Shown here one piece after another: positions 1 through 9,410 of a DNA stretch of 64,000 nt. Origin of the DNA: Methylorubrum suomiense (GTDB lineage: Bacteria; Pseudomonadota; Alphaproteobacteria; Rhizobiales; Beijerinckiaceae). The stretch is from contig NZ_BPRE01000004.1 of the NCBI RefSeq assembly GCF_022179765.1, forward strand, positions 1 through 64,000, read 5' to 3'. The notes under the pieces are model-generated. The model ran no database searches, was not told the origin of the DNA, and saw only the letters and a list, made by a program, of their open reading frames with translations. The position numbers and the translations under genes were made by a program. How positions within the stretch are numbered: position 1 is the stretch's first letter; every line of letters begins with the position of its first letter.

Positions 1-1
1 T

Positions 2-280
2 CTGGCGGGCAGCCACGAGGTTCTGGTGACGGTGGAGGAGGGCTCGGTCGGCGGGTTCGGGGCGATGGTCCTGCATCTCCTGGCCGAGCGGGGCGTGCTG
101 GATGGGGGCGGCGTCCGGGTTCGGACGCTGACGCTGCCGGACAGCTACCAGGACCACGACAAGCCGGAGAAGATGTACGCCGAGGCCGGCCTCGACGCCG
201 AGGGCATCCTCAAGGCCGTCCGCGCCGCGTTGCCCGACCAGAAGAAGGGCAGCCGCACCGGTCGCCTGCGGCTGGCTTGA
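2..280 (+). CDS. dxs: 1-deoxy-D-xylulose-5-phosphate synthase, C-terminal part
   Basis: The reading frame is open from the left edge of the window and ends at a TGA at 278-280, so only the last 92 residues are present. They match the C-terminal transketolase-type domain of DXS: the EEGSVGGFG stretch, the LPD..QDH segment and the AGLDAEGI segment are typical of the family. DXS joins pyruvate and glyceraldehyde 3-phosphate to start the MEP isoprenoid pathway. Its place directly before the hopanoid operon makes sense, because hopanoids consume isoprenoid precursors. The N-terminal thiamine-diphosphate domain lies outside the window. Confidence 0.9.
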   Translation: MAGSHEVLVTVEEGSVGGFGAMVLHLLAERGVLDGGGVRVRTLTLPDSYQDHDKPEKMYAEAGLDAEGILKAVRAALPDQKKGSRTGRLRLA

Positions 281-452
281 GCCGTTAATTACCGGCGCGG
301 GCGCGGCGCTTGCCGCACCGCGCCATCGATGAGAGAAGCGCCGCACCGCCCTGAACCGCCGAATCGGCGATCGGAGCGGCAGCGGCGTTTCCGTTCGCCC
401 GAATCCCCGCCGACCGGCGGGCCTGGGCTTCCCGGTCGATCACGCGAGAACC

Positions 453-1478
453 ATGACAGAGCCGACACGAAGCGGCCCATTCGAGGCGGGGCCGGTGCTC
501 ATCACCGGCGCCAGCGGCTTTCTCGGAGCCGCCCTGGTGGACGTGTTCCGCGCCGCCGGCTTCCGCGTGCGCATCTCGGTGCGGGCCTCCTCGCCGCGCA
601 CCAACCTGACGTGGCCCGATGTCGAGATCGTCGAGGCCGACATGCGCGACCGGGCAGCGGTGGCATCCGCCATGCGCGGCCAGCGCTACCTCATCCATGC
701 GGCGGCGGATTACCGGCTCTGGGCGCCGGATATGCAAGAGATCGTCCGCACCAACCGCGACGGCACCCGCATCCTGATGGAAGAGGCGCTGAGGGCGGGC
801 GTCGAGCGGATCGTCTACACGTCCAGCGTCGCGACCATCAAACCGCATGACGACGGCACGCCCGCCGACGAGACCCGCCCGCTGACGCCCGAGACCGCCA
901 TCGGCGCCTACAAGCGCAGCAAGGTCGTGGCCGAGCGCGTGGTCGAGGAGATGGTTCTGCGCGACGGCCTGCCCGCGGTGATCGTGAACCCCTCGACGCC
1001 GATCGGCCCCCGCGACGTGAAGCCGACGCCCACCGGGCGCATCATCCTCGATGCCGCCCAGGGCAAGATCCCCGCCTTCGTCGATACCGGCCTCAACCTC
1101 GCCCATGTGGACGACGTGGCCGCCGGCCATCTTCTGGCGCTTCGGAAAGGCCGCGTCGGCGAACGCTACATTCTCGGCGGCGAGGACGTGATGCTGGCGA
1201 CGATGCTGGCCGACATTGCCGGCCTGGTCGGCCGCAAGGCCCCGACGACGCGGCTGCCCTACGCCGTCATCTATCCGATCGCGTTCATTTCCGAGCAGGT
1301 CGCCCGGCTGACCGGCAAGGCTCCGCTCGCGACCATCGACGGCGTGCGCATGTCGAAATACCGGATGTTCTTCTCCGACGCGAAGGCACGCTCCGAACTC
1401 GGCTACACGTCGCGGCCCTACCGCGACGGGCTGTCGGACGCGATTTCCTGGTTCCGGCAGGCGGGATACATGAAATGA
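453..1478 (+). CDS. hpnA: Hopanoid-associated sugar epimerase HpnA
   Basis: This is a 341-residue extended short-chain dehydrogenase. The N-terminal NAD(P)-binding motif GASGFLG lies near residues 20-26, and the catalytic YxxxK (YKRSK) is near residue 152. The family is found with hopanoid genes and is thought to work on the sugar-derived side chain of bacteriohopanepolyols, although its exact reaction is not settled. The stop overlaps the ATG of the next gene, so it is translationally coupled to hpnC. The assignment rests on the fold plus the hopanoid operon context. Confidence 0.85.
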   Translation: MTEPTRSGPFEAGPVLITGASGFLGAALVDVFRAAGFRVRISVRASSPRTNLTWPDVEIVEADMRDRAAVASAMRGQRYLIHAAADYRLWAPDMQEIVRTNRDGTRILMEEALRAGVERIVYTSSVATIKPHDDGTPADETRPLTPETAIGAYKRSKVVAERVVEEMVLRDGLPAVIVNPSTPIGPRDVKPTPTGRIILDAAQGKIPAFVDTGLNLAHVDDVAAGHLLALRKGRVGERYILGGEDVMLATMLADIAGLVGRKAPTTRLPYAVIYPIAFISEQVARLTGKAPLATIDGVRMSKYRMFFSDAKARSELGYTSRPYRDGLSDAISWFRQAGYMK

Positions 1479-2365
1479 GCGCCGGCTTTCAGACCGCCAC
1501 CGATGCCCGCACGGGCAAGGGTCAGCACGACGAGAACTTTCCCGTCGCCTCGCACCTGATCCATCCGCGCAATCGCGGCGCGATCCTCGCGTTCTACAAT
1601 TATGTCCGCGCCGGCGACGATGTTGCCGACCACACCGGATTGTCGCCGGAGCGCAAGATCGAGCTTCTCGACGCGCTCGCCGATGCGCTGACGGGCAAAG
1701 GCGGGTCCGACCCGTCGGTCGAGCCGCTCAAGCGCGAACTCGCCGCGCATGGCTTGCCGCCGACCCACGCCCTGGAGCTCCTCGACGCGTTCCGGATGGA
1801 TGCGCGCAAGAACCGCTACGCCGACTGGGATGAGCTCATTCACTATTGCCGCTACTCTGCGATGCCGGTCGGGCGCTTCGTGCTCGACGTGCATCGCGAG
1901 GATCCGGCGCGGGTCTGGAAGACCTCGGACGCGATCTGCGCGGCTCTCCAGATCCTCAATCACCTCCAGGATTGCGGCAAGGATTTTCGCAATCTCGACC
2001 GGGTCTACATTCCCCTCGACGTCATGGCGAAGCACGGCGCCGACCCGTCGATGCTGGCGCGGGACAAGGCGACGCCCGAATTGCTGGCCGTGATCCGGGA
2101 ACTCGCTCAGCGCACCCTCGATCTGCTGGAGGAGGGCAAGCCGCTGCCCGGCCTGATCGACGACCTGCGCCTGAGCCTCGAAATCGCGGCGATCCACCGG
2201 CTCGCCGTCGTTCTGACCCGAGGCTTGCTCACCCGCGATCCGCTGTCGGAAAAGGTCCATCACGGCAAGGCCGGCTTCGCCCTCACCGCGCTCGGCGGTA
2301 TCGCGGCGACGCTGGTACGCCGCCCCTTCCGGCCCCGCGCCGCCACCTCCGGAGCCGGCCGATGA
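1475..2365 (+). CDS. hpnC: Squalene synthase-like protein HpnC (hydroxysqualene synthase)
   Basis: This 296-residue protein belongs to the trans-prenyltransferase (squalene/phytoene synthase) fold. It carries the first aspartate-rich motif GDDVADH, which binds diphosphate-Mg, and a later QILNHLQD segment. HpnC converts presqualene diphosphate to hydroxysqualene in the bacterial HpnCDE route. It starts inside the end of hpnA, and its stop overlaps the start of hpnD in an ATGA, which fits one coupled mRNA. Order and motifs together separate it from HpnD. Confidence 0.9.
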   Translation: MSAGFQTATDARTGKGQHDENFPVASHLIHPRNRGAILAFYNYVRAGDDVADHTGLSPERKIELLDALADALTGKGGSDPSVEPLKRELAAHGLPPTHALELLDAFRMDARKNRYADWDELIHYCRYSAMPVGRFVLDVHREDPARVWKTSDAICAALQILNHLQDCGKDFRNLDRVYIPLDVMAKHGADPSMLARDKATPELLAVIRELAQRTLDLLEEGKPLPGLIDDLRLSLEIAAIHRLAVVLTRGLLTRDPLSEKVHHGKAGFALTALGGIAATLVRRPFRPRAATSGAGR

Positions 2366-3207
2366 GCGCCGTCGCGACCTCCATGCCGGCCGAAGCCGGG
2401 CCCGCTCTGCCGGCGGCCGGCTCCTCGTTCTACACGGCCATGCGCCTGCTGCCGAAGGAGCGGCGGGAAGCGATGTATGCCGTCTACGCCTTCTGCCGCG
2501 CCGTCGACGATGTTGCCGATGACGGCTGCCCCCGCGATCTCCGCGCCGCGGAATTGGACAGCTGGCGCGCCGATATCGACGCGCTCTATGCCGGTCACCC
2601 GCCAGACCGTGTCCGTCCGCTGGTTGAGCCGGTGCGCCGGTTCGGCCTGAAGCGCGACGACTTCATCGCCGTCATCGATGGCATGGCGATGGACGCCGCC
2701 GAGGACATCGTCGCCCCCACGGAAGCGAATCTGGACCTCTATTGCGATCGGGTGGCGAGCGCGGTCGGGCGACTCTCGGTGCGCATCTTCGGCATGCCGG
2801 AGGAGGCGGGCGTGAAGCTCGCGTGGCACCAGGGGCGGGCGCTGCAGCTCACCAACATCCTGCGCGACATCGACGAGGATGCCGAGCGCGGCCGCCTCTA
2901 CCTGCCGATGGAGAAGTTCCACAAGATCGGCTTGATGAACCCGACGCCGGAAAGCGCGCTTGCCCATCCCCGCCTCGGCGAGGTGTGCGAGGCCGTCGCC
3001 GCGGAGGCGCAGGAGCATTACCGTCAGACCTGGGCGGTGATCGCGCGGAGCCCCCGGCGCGCGACGAAAGCGGCCCGCCTGATGGCCGCGGCCTACCGGC
3101 TCTACCTCGACGCCGTGATGCGCCGTGGCTGGGCGTCCCCGCGCGAACGGGTGAAGCCGGGCAAGCTCTCCCTTCTCCTCGTCGCGCTGCGCCACGGGAT
3201 CGTGTGA
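2362..3207 (+). CDS. hpnD: Presqualene diphosphate synthase HpnD
   Basis: The protein has 281 residues and is a second squalene/phytoene-synthase-fold enzyme. Both aspartate-rich motifs are intact: VDDVADD, and RDIDEDAERGRLYLP in the second half. It condenses two farnesyl diphosphates to presqualene diphosphate. The frame is open much further upstream, but the ATG at 2362 overlaps the hpnC stop and gives the usual family length, so I use it. The stop overlaps the ATG of hpnE by one base. Confidence 0.92.
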   Translation: MSAVATSMPAEAGPALPAAGSSFYTAMRLLPKERREAMYAVYAFCRAVDDVADDGCPRDLRAAELDSWRADIDALYAGHPPDRVRPLVEPVRRFGLKRDDFIAVIDGMAMDAAEDIVAPTEANLDLYCDRVASAVGRLSVRIFGMPEEAGVKLAWHQGRALQLTNILRDIDEDAERGRLYLPMEKFHKIGLMNPTPESALAHPRLGEVCEAVAAEAQEHYRQTWAVIARSPRRATKAARLMAAAYRLYLDAVMRRGWASPRERVKPGKLSLLLVALRHGIV

Positions 3208-4508
3208 TGACGGCTACGGTTCACGTCGTCGGGGCCGGGCTCGCCGGTTTGTCCGCCGCCGTCTCGCTCGCCGAGACCGGTGCCCATGTGGTGCTGCACG
3301 AAGCCGCCAAGCAGGCCGGCGGGCGCTGCCGGTCCTATTACGATCCGGCTTTGGGCCTGACGATCGACAACGGCAATCACCTGCTGCTGTCGGGCAACCG
3401 CTCGACGCTGGACTTCATGGCGCGCGTCGGCGCGCCGGCCGATGCGCTGACCGGTCCGGACGAGGCCGCCTTCCCCTTCGCGGATCTCCGCACCGGCGAG
3501 CGCTGGACGCTCCGCCCGAATCCCGGCCGTCTGCCCTGGTGGGTGTTGCGCGCCGGGCGCCGGGTGCCGGGAACGCGGGCCCGCGACTATCTCGCCCCGC
3601 TCTCGCTGATGATGGCGGCGTCGGGCAGTGCGCCGGGCAAGAGCGGCACGATCGGCGAGAAGATGTCCTGCGAGGGGCCGCTCTACGAGCGGCTCTGGCA
3701 TCCAGTGCTGCTGGCCGCGCTCAACACCGAACCGCGCGAGAGCGATGTCGGACTCGCCGCCACGATCCTGCGCGAGACCCTCGGGGCGGGCGGACGTGCC
3801 TGCCGGCCCATGGTGGCGGTGGAGGGCCTGTCGGTCGCCTTCGTCGAGCCGGCTCTCCGCTTCCTCGCCGAGCGCGGTGCGGAGATTCGCTACGGGCGTC
3901 GCCTGCGCGGACTCACGCTGGCCCCTAGTCGGATCGAGCGCCTCGACTTCACCGACGAGCCGACGGTGATCGGCCCGAACGATTCGGTCGTTCTGGCCCT
4001 GCCGCCCTGGGTGACGGAGGGTCTCCTCCCCGGCACACCGACACCGAAGACGTTCCGCTCCATCGTCAACGCGCATTTCGCGATTCGCCCGCCCGAGACG
4101 GCGCCGCTGCTGCTCGGCGTCGTCGGCGGTCTGACCGAGTGGCTGTTCGCCTATCCGGACCGGTTCTCGGTCACCATAAGTGGCGCCGATCGGCTGCTCG
4201 ATGCACCCCGCGAGGAACTGGCTCGCCAGATCTGGCTTGAGATCGCGGAACTCAATGGGGTAGCACGGGAATTGCCCAGCTGGCAGATCGTTAAGGAGAA
4301 GCGGGCGACCTTCGCGGCCACGCCTGCGGAAGCCGCGCGGCGGCCCGGTGCCGCCACGCGCTTCCCGAATCTCGTTCTGGCGGGTGATTGGACGGAAACG
4401 GGTCTTCCCTCGACGATCGAGGGGGCGATCCGATCCGGAACGATGGCGGCGCAGGCGCTGTCCCGTAGCGGGATGTGCGGGCGGGCACAGGCACAGGGAG
4501 TTGCTTGA
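3207..4508 (+). CDS. hpnE: Hydroxysqualene dehydroxylase HpnE
   Basis: This flavoprotein of 433 residues begins with a Rossmann dinucleotide motif (VVGAGLAGLSAA, residues 6-17) and the GGRCRS signature of amine-oxidase/phytoene-desaturase-type enzymes. It ends with the FAD-contacting LAGDWTETGLPSTIEGA segment. HpnE reduces hydroxysqualene to squalene, the last step before cyclisation. The start at 3207 was chosen because it overlaps the hpnD stop, although the frame is open from 2742. Only four bases separate it from shc. Confidence 0.92.
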   Translation: MTATVHVVGAGLAGLSAAVSLAETGAHVVLHEAAKQAGGRCRSYYDPALGLTIDNGNHLLLSGNRSTLDFMARVGAPADALTGPDEAAFPFADLRTGERWTLRPNPGRLPWWVLRAGRRVPGTRARDYLAPLSLMMAASGSAPGKSGTIGEKMSCEGPLYERLWHPVLLAALNTEPRESDVGLAATILRETLGAGGRACRPMVAVEGLSVAFVEPALRFLAERGAEIRYGRRLRGLTLAPSRIERLDFTDEPTVIGPNDSVVLALPPWVTEGLLPGTPTPKTFRSIVNAHFAIRPPETAPLLLGVVGGLTEWLFAYPDRFSVTISGADRLLDAPREELARQIWLEIAELNGVARELPSWQIVKEKRATFAATPAEAARRPGAATRFPNLVLAGDWTETGLPSTIEGAIRSGTMAAQALSRSGMCGRAQAQGVA

Positions 4509-4512
4509 AGCA

Positions 4513-6552
4513 ATGACGACGGCATCACGACAGTCCGACGAGGCGACGGCGATGCGCGAGGCGGCCGGCAAAGTTGAGCAGTTGCACCGTCCGAAGACGC
4601 GCGACGTCTCCCTCGCCGACGTGGAGCGCGGCGTGCAGGATGCCGCGCGCGCGCTGACGGCGATGACCCACGCCGATGGACATATCTGCTTCGAGTTGGA
4701 GGCGGATGCGACCATCCCCTCCGAGTACATCCTGTTCCACCAGTTCCGCGCCACCGAGCCGCGTCCCGGCCTGGAGGCCAAGATCGGCAATTACCTGCGC
4801 CGCACGCAGTCGAAGGCGCATGGCGGTTGGGCCTTGGTGCATGACGGACCGTTCGACATCAGCGCGACGGTCAAGGCCTACTTCGCCCTGAAGATGATCG
4901 GCGACGACATCGAGGCGTCGCATATGCGCGCGGCCCGCAAGGCCATCCTCCAGCGGGGGGGCGCCGCCAATGCCAACGTCTTCACCCGCATCCTCCTGGC
5001 CCTCTACGGCGAGGTGCCGTGGCGTGCCGTACCGGTGATGCCGGTGGAGGTGATGCACCTGCCGAAGTGGTTCCCGTTCCACCTCGACAAGGTCTCGTAC
5101 TGGGCCCGCTGCACCATGGTGCCGCTGTTCGTGCTCCAGGCGAAGAAGCCGCGGGCCAGGAACCCCCGCGGGATCGGCGTCGCCGAGCTGTTCGTGACGC
5201 CGCCCGACTCGGTGCGGACCTGGCCCGGCTCGCCCCACGCCACGTGGCCATGGACGCCGATCTTCGGCGCGATCGACCGCGTGCTCCAGCAGACCCAGGA
5301 CCGCTTCCCCAAAGGCATCCGTCAGCGCGCCATCGACAAGGCCGTGGCCTGGACCAGCGAGCGCCTGAACGGCGAGGATGGCCTCGGCGCGATCTTCCCG
5401 GCCATGGTCAACTCGGTGCTCATGTACGAGGTGTTGGGCTATTCGCCGGACCATCCGCAGGTGAAGATCGCCCTCGAGGCGATCGAGAAGCTCGTGGTCG
5501 AGAAGGACCATGAGGCCTACGTCCAGCCCTGCCTGTCCCCGGTCTGGGATACGGCGCTGAACAGCCATGCCATGCTGGAGGCAGGCGGCGCCCAGGCGGA
5601 GGCCAATGCCCGCGCCGGTCTCGACTGGCTCAAGCCGCTGCAGGTGCTCGACATCAAGGGCGATTGGGCCGCGACGAAGCCGAATGTCCGGCCCGGTGGC
5701 TGGGCCTTCCAGTACGCCAACCCGCATTATCCGGATCTCGACGACACCGCCGTCGTGGTGATGGCGATGGACCGCGCCATGCGCCAGCATGGACTGGTGA
5801 GCGGGATGCCGGACTATTCGAACGCCATCGCCCGCGCCCGCGAATGGGTCGAGGGGCTCCAGAGCGCCGATGGCGGCTGGGCGGCGTTCGACGCCGACAA
5901 CAACCATCACTATCTCAACCACATCCCGTTCTCGGACCACGGTGCGCTGCTCGACCCGCCGACTGCGGATGTCACGGCCCGCGTCGTCTCGATGCTGTCG
6001 CAGCTCGGCGAGACCCGCGCGACCAGCCGCGCCCTCGATCGCGGCGTCACCTATCTGCTCAACGACCAGGAAAAGGACGGGAGCTGGTACGGCCGCTGGG
6101 GCATGAACTTCATCTACGGCACGTGGTCGGTGCTGTGCGCGCTGAATGCGGCCGGGGTCGATCCGCAGAGCCCCGAGATCCGCAAGGCCGTAGCGTGGCT
6201 GATCCGCATCCAGAACCCGGATGGCGGCTGGGGCGAGGATGCCTCGTCCTACAAGCTCAACCCCGAATTCGAGCCGGGCTATTCGACCGCGTCTCAGACC
6301 GCCTGGGCGCTGCTCGCCCTCATGGCGGCGGGTGAGGTCGACGATCCGGCCGTGGCACGGGGCGTGAACTACCTGCTGCGCACGCAGGGCCAGGACGGTC
6401 TGTGGAGCGAGGAACGCTACACCGCGACGGGTTTCCCGCGGGTGTTCTACCTCCGCTATCACGGCTACCCGAAATTCTTCCCCCTCTGGGCCATGGCCCG
6501 CTTCCGCAATCTGAAGCGCGGCAACAGCCGGGAAGTGCAGTTCGGGATGTAA
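4513..6552 (+). CDS. shc: Squalene-hopene cyclase
   Basis: The protein has 679 residues, the usual length for the family. It cyclises squalene to hopene and diplopterol as a monotopic inner-membrane enzyme. The acidic catalytic motif DLDDT is present at residues 408-412. Several QW-type repeats are visible, for example around DGGWAAFDAD, DGSWYGRWG and DGGWGED. The start at 4513 gives the family length; an upstream extension to 4348 would overlap hpnE. It closes the hpnACDE-shc operon. Confidence 0.96.
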   Translation: MTTASRQSDEATAMREAAGKVEQLHRPKTRDVSLADVERGVQDAARALTAMTHADGHICFELEADATIPSEYILFHQFRATEPRPGLEAKIGNYLRRTQSKAHGGWALVHDGPFDISATVKAYFALKMIGDDIEASHMRAARKAILQRGGAANANVFTRILLALYGEVPWRAVPVMPVEVMHLPKWFPFHLDKVSYWARCTMVPLFVLQAKKPRARNPRGIGVAELFVTPPDSVRTWPGSPHATWPWTPIFGAIDRVLQQTQDRFPKGIRQRAIDKAVAWTSERLNGEDGLGAIFPAMVNSVLMYEVLGYSPDHPQVKIALEAIEKLVVEKDHEAYVQPCLSPVWDTALNSHAMLEAGGAQAEANARAGLDWLKPLQVLDIKGDWAATKPNVRPGGWAFQYANPHYPDLDDTAVVVMAMDRAMRQHGLVSGMPDYSNAIARAREWVEGLQSADGGWAAFDADNNHHYLNHIPFSDHGALLDPPTADVTARVVSMLSQLGETRATSRALDRGVTYLLNDQEKDGSWYGRWGMNFIYGTWSVLCALNAAGVDPQSPEIRKAVAWLIRIQNPDGGWGEDASSYKLNPEFEPGYSTASQTAWALLALMAAGEVDDPAVARGVNYLLRTQGQDGLWSEERYTATGFPRVFYLRYHGYPKFFPLWAMARFRNLKRGNSREVQFGM

Positions 6553-6562
6553 CTCCGGAAAT

Positions 6563-6718
6563 CCCTCCCCCTCATCGGGGGAGGGCGCCTCGCGGTTGCG
6601 AGGCGCGATCGGGGAGCAACGCGGCGGTGGCCTTGCTCCCGACCTCGATTGTACTGCCATCTCGAAGCCGCGCTTCCCCTCTCGTCCCCTCAGGGGCTCC
6701 TCTCCCCGATCGGGGAGA
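6563..6718. repeat. Cluster of four hairpins (REP-like intergenic structure)
   Basis: Four inverted repeats follow one another in the shc to 6728 gap: an 8-bp C-rich/G-rich stem at 6563-6585; an 8-bp perfect stem CGCCTCGC/GCGAGGCG with a 4-base loop at 6586-6605; GGGAGCAA/TTGCTCCC at 6612-6640; and an 18-bp perfect palindrome TCTCCCCGATCGGGGAGA at 6701-6718. The first may work as a terminator or 3' stabiliser for the hopanoid mRNA, but there is no U-run. The last overlaps the possible ribosome binding site of the next gene. Confidence 0.6.
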
Positions 6719-6727
6719 GATCAGGCA

Positions 6728-7408
6728 GTGCGTTTCATGATCCCCTGGGAACATCTCGACACCGCCCCGATCCCCGGCGAGGCCGGCAGCCTGCGCCTGA
6801 TGCGGCGTGGCGCGGAATTCTCGATTCAGCTCGACCGCAACGAACTCATGAACAGTCGGCTGTTCGGCTCGGAGGAGGCGCTGGCGCGCCTTGCCGCCGA
6901 GCGGATCGCGACGATTGCCGCACCGCGGGTGCTGATCGGCGGCTACGGCATGGGCTTCACGCTCCGCGCCGCCCTCGGCCATCTGCCGCTCAAAGCGGCG
7001 GTGACGGTCGCCGAGATCGTTCCGGCCGTCCTGGCCTGGGCACGCGGGCCGATGGCGGAATTGACCGGACCATGCCTGGACAACCCTCGGGTCGCCATCC
7101 GCGAGGCCGACGTGGCGGCGGTGATCGCCGAGCGGGGAAACGCCTACGACGCGATCCTTCTCGACGTCGATAACGGACCCGACGGCCTCACCCGCGTCGC
7201 CAACGACCGCCTCTACGATGCCGGCGGCCTGGCCGCCGCGCGCGCGGCCCTCCGCCCCGGCGGCTTACTGGCGGTCTGGTCGGCCCATCCCGACACGGCT
7301 TTCTCCCGGCGCCTCGGACAGGCAGGGTTTGCCGTCGAGGAAGTGGCGATCCGGGCACGGGGTAAGCGCGGGGCGCGGCACGTCATCTGGCTGGCCGGAC
7401 GGCGCTGA
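6728..7408 (+). CDS. Spermidine synthase-like methyltransferase-fold protein
   Basis: This is a Rossmann-fold protein of about 226 residues. It has the glycine motif GGYGMGFTLRA, an acidic end of strand two (VAEIVP) and the AILLDVDNGPDG stretch, as in spermidine synthase-like proteins (SpeE family). The GTG at 6728 has a GGGGAGAGA box at a good distance; the ATG at 6737 is the alternative. The protein is shorter than true spermidine synthases and lacks their N-terminal beta domain, so polyamine synthesis is not certain. It lies downstream of shc but beyond the hairpin cluster. Confidence 0.7.
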   Translation: MRFMIPWEHLDTAPIPGEAGSLRLMRRGAEFSIQLDRNELMNSRLFGSEEALARLAAERIATIAAPRVLIGGYGMGFTLRAALGHLPLKAAVTVAEIVPAVLAWARGPMAELTGPCLDNPRVAIREADVAAVIAERGNAYDAILLDVDNGPDGLTRVANDRLYDAGGLAAARAALRPGGLLAVWSAHPDTAFSRRLGQAGFAVEEVAIRARGKRGARHVIWLAGRR

Positions 7409-7711
7409 CAGCCAGATCAGGGCGAACGGCATGAAGCAATCGCAGGCGAGAGCGGCGAGGAGTTCATGCTGAATGACGAATACTGCGCGATTGCTCTGTA
7501 CAAAGGTCGATGAAGAGGTCGCCCTTCCTCTCCGAACTTCGCCCAGAGATGGACCTTCTCTTCAAGTTTCAGTGACGGACCTCCGACAGCTTCTGTCATA
7601 AAACGGTGCCTCGCTCTTTCTCAGCGACTGCGCCATCTCTGTAGAAAGGCTGAGCGAAGGTCGCTGAGGGAGCGGGACCCGCATCGGCAGAAAACGCGTC
7701 GAGGGACGGGT
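7409..7711. other. Intergenic, no supported gene
   Basis: I see no coding frame with a credible start and composition here, and no clear terminator. Confidence 0.5.
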
Positions 7712-7933
7712 ATGTCCGTGCAGGTGGACGTTGCGGTGTCGAGCGCGGCCGGCATCGGGAGCGCGGTCGAAAGCCTCCGGTGGATCGGCGTTCTGCGCGT
7801 CGCCGGTGCGGCGCTCGTCGCTTTAGGTGTCGGCCTCGAATTGATCGGCGAGGTGCTTGGCCATCCCTCGGAGCAGGCGCTGCGAGCGGCGCGCGAAACG
7901 GAGATCGCCGGCCTCGCCGCCCAGGTCGAATAG
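7712..7933 (+). CDS. Small hypothetical membrane protein
   Basis: This 73-residue frame has one strong hydrophobic segment (about residues 25-48, IGVLRVAGAALVALGVGLEL) followed by an amphipathic charged tail. I do not recognise it. A competing frame on the other strand (7621-8040) has arginine/serine-rich composition typical of an antisense shadow, so this one is preferred. Function unknown. Confidence 0.45.
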   Translation: MSVQVDVAVSSAAGIGSAVESLRWIGVLRVAGAALVALGVGLELIGEVLGHPSEQALRAARETEIAGLAAQVE

Positions 7934-8036
7934 TTGCGGCGCATGGCGCCGAAGCTGTCCGCGTCCTGCGCGATCGCTCCAGCGTCGGATCCGATCCAGG
8001 CGTGCCCGCTGCCGGAGGATTGAGACGACGGAGAGC

Positions 8037-9410
8037 TCAAGCCCCCCGTCGCGCCATCAGCTGCTCGATCAGGGTGGCGCCTGTCTCCAGCGCCGCCAGC
8101 TCATCGGCGACCGCGGCGACGGTCTCGGCGATCTGCTCGGGTGTATGCTCCGAGGTCATGAAGAAGCGCAGGCGCGAGGATCGCTCCGGCACCGCCGGGT
8201 GGATGATCGGCTGCACGTTGATGCCGCGCTTGAACAGGCGGTCGGACAACGTCACGGCTTTCAGCGAATCCCCGACGATCACCGGAATTACGGCGAGCCC
8301 CAGACTCGTACCGGTGTTGAGTCCGCGCTTCTTGGCCCCCGCCAGGAAGAGGTTGCCGTTGCGGCGAAGACGCTCGACCCGCTCCGGCTCGGCATGCAGC
8401 GCGGAGAGCGCAGCCTCGGCGGCGGCGGCCAGCGGCGGGGACATGCCGACGCTGTAGAGAAAACCACCCGCCGTGCATTTCAGGTACTCGACGAGCACCG
8501 CCGGCCCGCAGACATAGCCGCCGCAGGACGAGAGCGTCTTCGAGAGCGTGCCCATCCAGATGTCGATATCGGCCGCGTCCACCCCGCAATGCTCATGCAG
8601 GCCCGCACCCGTGCGGCCGAGCACGCCGAGGCCGTGGGCGTCATCCACCATCAGCCAGCAATCGTAGCGGCGCTTCAGCTCGACGAAGGCGGCCAGATCC
8701 GGCGCGTCGCCGTCCATGCTGTAGAGGCCCTCGATCACGATCAGCGCCCGACGATGCTCGTGGCGCGTCGCCTCCAAGAGCTTTTCGAGCGCGGCCGGAT
8801 CGTTATGGGCGAAGGAGCGGCGCTGCGCGCCCGAGAGCTGGGCGCCCGTTACCACGCTGTTATGGATCAAAGCATCGTGGAAGATTACGTCCGCCGGCTC
8901 CAGGATGGCGCCGATGGTGGTGACGTTGGTGGCGTGACCGCTCACCATGACGACGCAGGCTTCCGTCTCGTAATGCGAGGCCAGCGCCTGTTCGAGCTTC
9001 AGGTGCACCGGCCGCTCGCCGGCCACCAGACGACTTGCGGAGGCGGAGGTGCCGTAGGTCTCGATCGCCTTCCGCGCCGCTCCGCTCACCGCCGGGTGAC
9101 CGTTGAGGCCCAGGTAGTCGTAGGACGAGTAATTGGCGAAGGTCTTTCCCTCGATGCGCGTGGTCGCCGCCGCACGGGATTCGTGGACCCGAAAGAACGG
9201 ATTGTTGAGGCCGATCAGGTCGGCGGCCGAGCGCTGGAGCCGGAGTTCGCGGTAGCCCGTCAGCTTTTCGAAGCTCTGATTCTCGGACTGAACGGGCTTG
9301 CGGGTTTGAGTCGCTGGCTCGGGCCGTGCCGCGTTGGCACGCCCGAGTCGGTTGGTGACGAAGCTCGCGAGAGCGGCACGGCTGTCCTGCGGACGTGACG
9401 GCTGGGTCAT
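8037..9410 (-). CDS. Alpha-oxoamine synthase (PLP-dependent), probable polyketide-releasing enzyme
   Basis: The protein has 457 residues and is a fold-type I PLP enzyme of the KBL/BioF/SPT family. These enzymes join an amino acid to an acyl thioester with loss of CO2. The DDAHGLGVLG segment (256-265) and the PLP lysine in TLSKTLSS (K291) are intact. It is longer than BioF because of an N-terminal extension of about 50 residues. Its ATG overlaps the stop of the polyketide synthase gene (ATGA), so the two are made together. I infer that it takes the acyl chain from the synthase ACP and releases it as an amino ketone. The amino acid substrate cannot be told from sequence. Confidence 0.85.
   Translation of the reverse strand: MTQPSRPQDSRAALASFVTNRLGRANAARPEPATQTRKPVQSENQSFEKLTGYRELRLQRSAADLIGLNNPFFRVHESRAAATTRIEGKTFANYSSYDYLGLNGHPAVSGAARKAIETYGTSASASRLVAGERPVHLKLEQALASHYETEACVVMVSGHATNVTTIGAILEPADVIFHDALIHNSVVTGAQLSGAQRRSFAHNDPAALEKLLEATRHEHRRALIVIEGLYSMDGDAPDLAAFVELKRRYDCWLMVDDAHGLGVLGRTGAGLHEHCGVDAADIDIWMGTLSKTLSSCGGYVCGPAVLVEYLKCTAGGFLYSVGMSPPLAAAAEAALSALHAEPERVERLRRNGNLFLAGAKKRGLNTGTSLGLAVIPVIVGDSLKAVTLSDRLFKRGINVQPIIHPAVPERSSRLRFFMTSEHTPEQIAETVAAVADELAALETGATLIEQLMARRGA

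Noticed and set aside
3102..6660. Long open frames on the minus strand opposite hpnE and shc (562 and 711 codons)
   Set aside because: They are antisense shadows in high-GC coding sequence: arginine/histidine-rich, no family motif, and fully opposite to clear hopanoid genes.
8037..9410. Calling the oxoamine synthase BioF
   Set aside because: It has an N-terminal extension, no biotin genes nearby, and is translationally coupled to the PKS; the family match alone does not decide.
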